NCBI GenBank assembly: GCA_002329405.1
Contig: DCTE01000177.1
Span: forward strand, 197 to 11,003
Origin: Ruminococcaceae bacterium UBA1448
GTDB taxonomy: Bacteria > Bacillota > Clostridia > Oscillospirales > Ruminococcaceae
Direction: 5' to 3'
DNA length: 10,807 bases
Part shown: piece by piece, positions 7,049 to 10,807 of the stretch
Numbering within the stretch: the stretch's first letter is position 1
Layout of the letters: each line of letters starts with the position of its first letter
Made by a program: the position numbers and the translations under genes
Notes under the pieces: generated by a model
Database searches by the model: none
Told to the model about the DNA's origin: nothing
The model's input: the letters and a program-made list of their open reading frames with translations, nothing else

Positions 7049-7548
7049 TTCCGGTCATCCTTTCCTGTTTGCAGTATCATACGGCATTCGATCAGCCGGG
7101 GCTCCACCGCAAACGGCATTTCTGTCCCATCAAATCGAAAACCATACCGCTGGTAAAAACGTATTGCCCGTTCATTGTCCTTAAAAACCCAAAGGACAAT
7201 CCGCGGAAACTGCCCTAACGCTTCCACCGCGCGGTTCATCAAACGATAGCCAACCTTTTGGCCGTAATATTCCCGAAAAATATACAGCCCATAAATCTCT
7301 CCGGTATTCTGAAGATCTTCTCCGCGATACCGGCCGTATCCTATAAAACCGATCACCTGACCGCCTGTCTTTGCAATCAGCACTTTTTGCCGGGAATTGC
7401 GTGCAATTTCCAGTGCTTTTTGCCGTGTAATCAGATGTCCCGGCTCAATTAACCCGCCATATGCCTGCTGCCAGCCCAGATAGTGAACCGCAGCCTTTCC
7501 GAGAAGTTCTTCTTCCGTTTCAATCGGCTTGATCTGCATTTCTATCAT
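7045..7548 (-). CDS. GNAT-family N-acetyltransferase, substrate unknown
   Basis: This 167-residue protein has a single GNAT fold, so it probably moves an acetyl group from acetyl-CoA to an amine on a small molecule or protein. The visible core is an N-terminal segment HYLGWQQAYGGLI (22-34), beta strands around VLIAK and VIGFIGYG (56-72), motif A around GEIYGLYIFREYYGQKVGYRLM (83-104, with YYGQKVG at 94-100) and motif B NERAIRFYQRYGF (125-137). The pyrophosphate loop is unusual: the common Q/R-x-x-G-x-G pattern reads Y-G-Q-K-V-G, lacking the first Q/R and the middle Gly. The start at 7548 follows GAGG (7558-7555) with six bases of spacing. The gene overlaps the end of trmFO by 29 bases and the start of plsX by four. 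I cannot assign RimI or any other specific member. Confidence 0.88.
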   Translation of the reverse strand: MIEMQIKPIETEEELLGKAAVHYLGWQQAYGGLIEPGHLITRQKALEIARNSRQKVLIAKTGGQVIGFIGYGRYRGEDLQNTGEIYGLYIFREYYGQKVGYRLMNRAVEALGQFPRIVLWVFKDNERAIRFYQRYGFRFDGTEMPFAVEPRLIECRMILQTGKDDRK

Positions 7549-8908
7549 TCGTTACCTCTTCACGCAGTACCGGGCTGGATGCAAAATACCCGGTATAACC
7601 GTTTCTTTTCAGCTCTGCCGCAAAAGCTGCAATTGCCCGTTTGGCGACCTGTAAGTACCGTTCCTTTTTATCCCGAATCCGTTCCGGCAGCGGCGGCAAG
7701 ATGCCCATATTGCTGCCCATCGGCTGGAAATCGGGAACGCTTTTGTCGCAGACATGGTCGCACAGTGCCCCGATCATTGTATCATGCGGGAAATCAAACG
7801 GCGTCAGTCCCAGCATACGACGCGCCAGCGCATGTCCTGCCACCAGCCCGCTCATTGCCGATTCCATATACCCTTCGACACCTGTCATCTGACCCGCGAA
7901 CCACAGCTCGCCTCCATTGATCAGCCGGAAATCCCGTCCCAGCAGTTTGGGCGAATTAAGAAAGGTATTGCGGTGCATAACACCGTACCGGACAAATTCA
8001 GCGTTTTCAAGTCCCGGTATCATTGAAAAGACCCTTTTCTGTTCCCCCCATTTGAGGTTAGTCTGGAAACCGACCAGGTTATACATCGTTCCCTGCTCGT
8101 TTTCTTTCCGCAGCTGAACGACCGCCCATGGACGATGGCCGGTGCGCGGGTCACGCAGCCCGACCGGCTTGAGGGGGCCAAAACGGATGGTATCATCCCC
8201 ACGCTTCGCCATAATCTCAATCGGCATACAGCCTTCGTAAACCTTCAGGCCGTTGTCAACATCATGTCTCGGAGCCCCTTCCGCATGAACCAGCGCATCA
8301 TAAAACGCCTCATATTCCTCCCGGTTCATCGGACAGTTCAGATAATCGTCCTCACCTCTTCCATAGCGGGACGCTGCAAAGACAATATTCCGGTCAATCG
8401 AATCCGCCAGTACAATCGGAGCCGCCGCATCAAAAAAGGAAAGAGAATCCTCTCCGGTTTTGGCGCGGATGGCCTCCGCCATCCGGTCACTGGTCAGCGG
8501 TCCGGTCGCGATGACAGCCGGGCAGTCAAATGAAAGCCCGGTGACCTCTTCCCGGATCAGATGAATCCGGGGATTTTCCTCGATCATCCGGGTCACCAGC
8601 TGGGAAAACAGCGTCCGGTCAACGGCAAGCGCACCGCCTGCCGCGACAGCGGTCTGTTCTGCAGCGGGCACCAGCATACTGCCCAGCAGCCGCATCTCCT
8701 CTTTGAGCAGCCCGGAAGCAGATGCCAGCCGGGCTGCTTTCAGAGAATTGGAGCAGACCAGTTCTGCCAACCCTTCACTTTTATGTGCAGGTGAAAACTG
8801 AACCGGTTTTTGCTCATATAAATCGACATCAATGCCGTAAGAAGCGATGATCTGTGCCGCCTCACAGCCGGCCAGGCCGCCGCCAACTACAATTGCTTTG
8901 TGATTCAT
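7520..8908 (-). CDS. trmFO: TrmFO, folate-dependent tRNA uracil-54 methyltransferase
   Basis: TrmFO is an FAD enzyme that uses methylenetetrahydrofolate and NAD(P)H to make ribothymidine at position 54 of the tRNA T-loop. It replaces SAM-dependent TrmA in most Firmicutes. The protein has 462 residues. It has the FAD-binding dinucleotide motif VGGGLAGCEAA at 8-18 and the family block AHKSEGLAELVCSNSL at 41-56, with conserved Cys52. Further blocks are CPMNREEYEAF (192-202), YEGCMPIE with catalytic-type Cys227 (224-231), FGPLKPVGL, NLVGFQTNLKWGEQKRVF and FAGQMTGVEGYMESA. The two cysteines correspond to Cys53 and Cys226 known in the B. subtilis enzyme. The segment after the first FAD strand reads YEQKP, where YEMRP is common. 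The start follows an AGGGGG run ending at 8915 with six bases of spacing, 11 bases after the topA stop. MnmG/GidA is related but longer and is excluded by these motifs. Confidence 0.97.
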   Translation of the reverse strand: MNHKAIVVGGGLAGCEAAQIIASYGIDVDLYEQKPVQFSPAHKSEGLAELVCSNSLKAARLASASGLLKEEMRLLGSMLVPAAEQTAVAAGGALAVDRTLFSQLVTRMIEENPRIHLIREEVTGLSFDCPAVIATGPLTSDRMAEAIRAKTGEDSLSFFDAAAPIVLADSIDRNIVFAASRYGRGEDDYLNCPMNREEYEAFYDALVHAEGAPRHDVDNGLKVYEGCMPIEIMAKRGDDTIRFGPLKPVGLRDPRTGHRPWAVVQLRKENEQGTMYNLVGFQTNLKWGEQKRVFSMIPGLENAEFVRYGVMHRNTFLNSPKLLGRDFRLINGGELWFAGQMTGVEGYMESAMSGLVAGHALARRMLGLTPFDFPHDTMIGALCDHVCDKSVPDFQPMGSNMGILPPLPERIRDKKERYLQVAKRAIAAFAAELKRNGYTGYFASSPVLREEVTNDRNADQAD

Positions 8909-8919
8909 CAGCAGCCCCC

Positions 8920-10807
8920 TTATTTCTTTTCAACCGGACGTTCATAATCACATTCGGCATTCGAGCAGTATATCTTTGCACCCCTGCCCGCCTTTTGAAG
9001 CAATGTTTTACCGCATTTGGGGCAGTTTTCAGCGATTGGTGCATCCCAGCTCATAAAATCACATTCCGGGTTATGTTCACAGCCAAAGAACTTTTTCCCT
9101 TTTCTCGACTTCTTTTCCAAAATCTTGCCACCGCATTTCGGACAGGCACCGGGTGCCTCCACCGCAATTGTTTTGGTATTGCGGCATTCGGGGAATCCGG
9201 GACAGGCGAGGAATTTTCCGAAACGTCCGGTTTTGATGACCATTTTCCGCCCGCACTTTTCACAGACGATATCGGTCTCTTCATCCGGGATCTTCATGAA
9301 GACATCCTTCATATCTTCCTCAGCCTTGGTCAGAGTAGAAGAAAAGTCGCCATAGAATTCCTGCAACGTCTGTACCCACGGCTTTTTTCCTTCTCCAACC
9401 AGGTCAAGGTCAGTTTCCATCTTAGCGGTGAAACCGGGGTCGACAATCTGGGCAAAATGCCCGGTCATCAGGCTGGTTGTTACCTCTCCCAGCTGGGTCG
9501 GTTTGAGGGATTTTCCCTCCCGTTCGACATACCCGCGAGCCAGGATGGTCGAGATGGTCGGCGCGTAGGTAGACGGACGCCCGATACCGTTTTCTTCCAG
9601 CATCTTGATCAGCGATGCCTCGGTATAACGGGCAGGTGGCTGGGTGAAATGCTGGTTGCCGCCCAGTTCAAGCAGTTTGAGCAGATCCCCCTTTTCCATT
9701 GCAGGGAGCATCCCCTCTTTTTCCTCGTCGGTGTCCTTACCCTCGACGTACAATGTCGTAAACCCGTCAAACCGGACCGAAAAGCCGCTGGCCTTGAACA
9801 GGCAGACATCCGAACGGGAGGTCATCTGCTGATCAGACAGGTTCTTTGCCGCCTCAATATCCACCGCAACTGTATCATATACCGCGTCCGCCATCTGAGA
9901 AGCAATGAAACGCTCCCAGATCAATTTATACAGTTTATATTGGTCGGCAGAAAGGTTTTCCTTTACTGATTCAGGGGTCATTTCCGGCATGGTCGGACGA
10001 ATCGCTTCGTGGGCATCCTGCGCGCCTGCCCGGGTCTTGTAGTTGCGGGGAGAAGCAGGCAGATAATCCTTGCCGTACTTTTCTTCGATATAGCTGGAAG
10101 CGGCAGCCCGCGCCTCATCCGAGATACGCAGCGAGTCGGTTCGCATATAGGTGATCAAACCGACTGCGCCCAGCTTGGGCAGTTCGACGCCCTCGTACAA
10201 CTGCTGCGCTGCCGACATGGTCCGTTTAGACTGGAAACCGAGTTTGCGGGAAGCCTCCTGCTGTAAAGTTGAGGTGGTAAAAGGCGGAGCGGGAGAACGC
10301 TTGCGGGTTCCCTTTTTCAGTCCGCTGACCTGATACTGGGCATCTTTCAGCAGCTCCAGCACCCGATCAGACTCTTCCTTATTGTGCAGCTCCATCTTTT
10401 TGCCGTCAATCCCGTAAAAGCGGGCCACAAAACCCTTTCGGGACTTGGAAGCCTGTGGATTGAGCTTTGCTTCAATTGTCCAGTACTCTTCCGGTACAAA
10501 AGCCCGGATCTCATTTTCCCGGTCGACAATCATCCGCACAGTGACCGACTGGACACGACCGGCACTCAGACCAGGGCGGACCTTTTTCCAGAGAAACGGA
10601 GACAATTTATACCCGACAATCCGGTCAAGAATCCTTCTGGCCTGCTGTGCATTGACCAGGTCCATATCCAGACTTCTGGGATGGGCCATGCCGTCTTTGA
10701 CGCCCGACTTGGTGATCTCATTGAAGGTCACCCGGTTTTTATCGTCGACATCCAGCTTGAGGATATTGGCCAGATGCCAGGAGATTGCCTCTCCTTCACG
10801 GTCAGGG
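8920..10807 (-). CDS. topA: DNA topoisomerase I, type IA (5' part missing)
   Basis: Topoisomerase I relaxes negative supercoils by breaking one DNA strand through a 5'-phosphotyrosine. The reading frame is open to the window edge at 10807. It encodes 628 residues beginning PDREGEAISWHL, the end of the Toprim DxDxE motif, so about 110 N-terminal residues are missing. GTG 10731 is internal, not the start. Numbering from the first residue here, the active-site Tyr is 220 in LITYMRTDS, followed by HEAIRPT (266-272) and GIGRPSTYA (407-415). Three C-terminal four-cysteine zinc ribbons follow: Cys 515/518/535/541, 555/558/576/582 and 595/598/614/619. The first two end in CX5C and the last in CX4C. 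All expected parts are intact. It is followed after 11 bases by trmFO, a neighbour pair recurrent in Firmicutes. Confidence 0.97.
   Translation of the reverse strand, partial: PDREGEAISWHLANILKLDVDDKNRVTFNEITKSGVKDGMAHPRSLDMDLVNAQQARRILDRIVGYKLSPFLWKKVRPGLSAGRVQSVTVRMIVDRENEIRAFVPEEYWTIEAKLNPQASKSRKGFVARFYGIDGKKMELHNKEESDRVLELLKDAQYQVSGLKKGTRKRSPAPPFTTSTLQQEASRKLGFQSKRTMSAAQQLYEGVELPKLGAVGLITYMRTDSLRISDEARAAASSYIEEKYGKDYLPASPRNYKTRAGAQDAHEAIRPTMPEMTPESVKENLSADQYKLYKLIWERFIASQMADAVYDTVAVDIEAAKNLSDQQMTSRSDVCLFKASGFSVRFDGFTTLYVEGKDTDEEKEGMLPAMEKGDLLKLLELGGNQHFTQPPARYTEASLIKMLEENGIGRPSTYAPTISTILARGYVEREGKSLKPTQLGEVTTSLMTGHFAQIVDPGFTAKMETDLDLVGEGKKPWVQTLQEFYGDFSSTLTKAEEDMKDVFMKIPDEETDIVCEKCGRKMVIKTGRFGKFLACPGFPECRNTKTIAVEAPGACPKCGGKILEKKSRKGKKFFGCEHNPECDFMSWDAPIAENCPKCGKTLLQKAGRGAKIYCSNAECDYERPVEKK

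Noticed and set aside
8854..9969. 371-codon plus-strand open frame antisense to topA
   Set aside because: The minus-strand frame has all TopA motifs including zinc ribbons. The antisense product is low-complexity and Phe/Arg/Cys-rich, as expected of a shadow frame.
10729..10731. GTG at 10731 as the topA start
   Set aside because: The frame continues upstream with PDREGEAISWHL, the Toprim motif, to the window edge, so the gene begins outside the window.

Overview
This window is an ordinary chromosomal housekeeping block, and I did not find a new biological system in it. All eight genes lie on the minus strand, packed end to end, so transcription runs from high to low coordinates. The gene set suggests a low-to-moderate G+C Gram-positive bacterium of class Clostridia, most likely an Oscillospiraceae/Ruminococcaceae-like gut lineage. 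The reasons are the folate-dependent TrmFO (rather than TrmA), SMC (rather than MukB), a short FtsY without a long acidic N-terminal extension, an Elp3-like radical SAM gene between rnc and smc, strong GGAGG-type ribosome binding sites, and roughly half G+C. The lineage call rests on recalled gene order and sequence style, not on a search.

Layout in order of transcription: topA (5' end beyond the window, 10807-8920), trmFO (8908-7520), a GNAT-family acetyltransferase (7548-7045), plsX (7048-6035), a 107-base spacer with two stem-loops (6034-5928), rnc (start revised to 5927, ending 5217), an Elp3-like radical SAM gene (5217-4162), smc (4158-583) and ftsY (552 to beyond position 1, 3' end missing). 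Apart from the rnc leader, gaps are 30 bases or less. Three junctions overlap: 29 bases at trmFO/GNAT, ATGA at GNAT/plsX and TAATG at rnc/radical SAM. No stretch over 300 bases lacks a gene. I saw no tRNA, rRNA, CRISPR array, insertion sequence, riboswitch or clear promoter.

Functionally the cluster joins DNA topology and segregation (TopA, SMC), RNA maturation (TrmFO making ribothymidine at tRNA U54, RNase III processing double-stranded RNA, perhaps the radical SAM protein on tRNA), phospholipid synthesis (PlsX) and membrane protein targeting (FtsY). This resembles the known Gram-positive plsX-(acpP)-rnc-smc-ftsY arrangement. The points most worth a second look are the absence of acpP between plsX and rnc, the two hairpins that occupy that spacer just upstream of the RNase III gene, and the unassigned substrates of the radical SAM and GNAT proteins.
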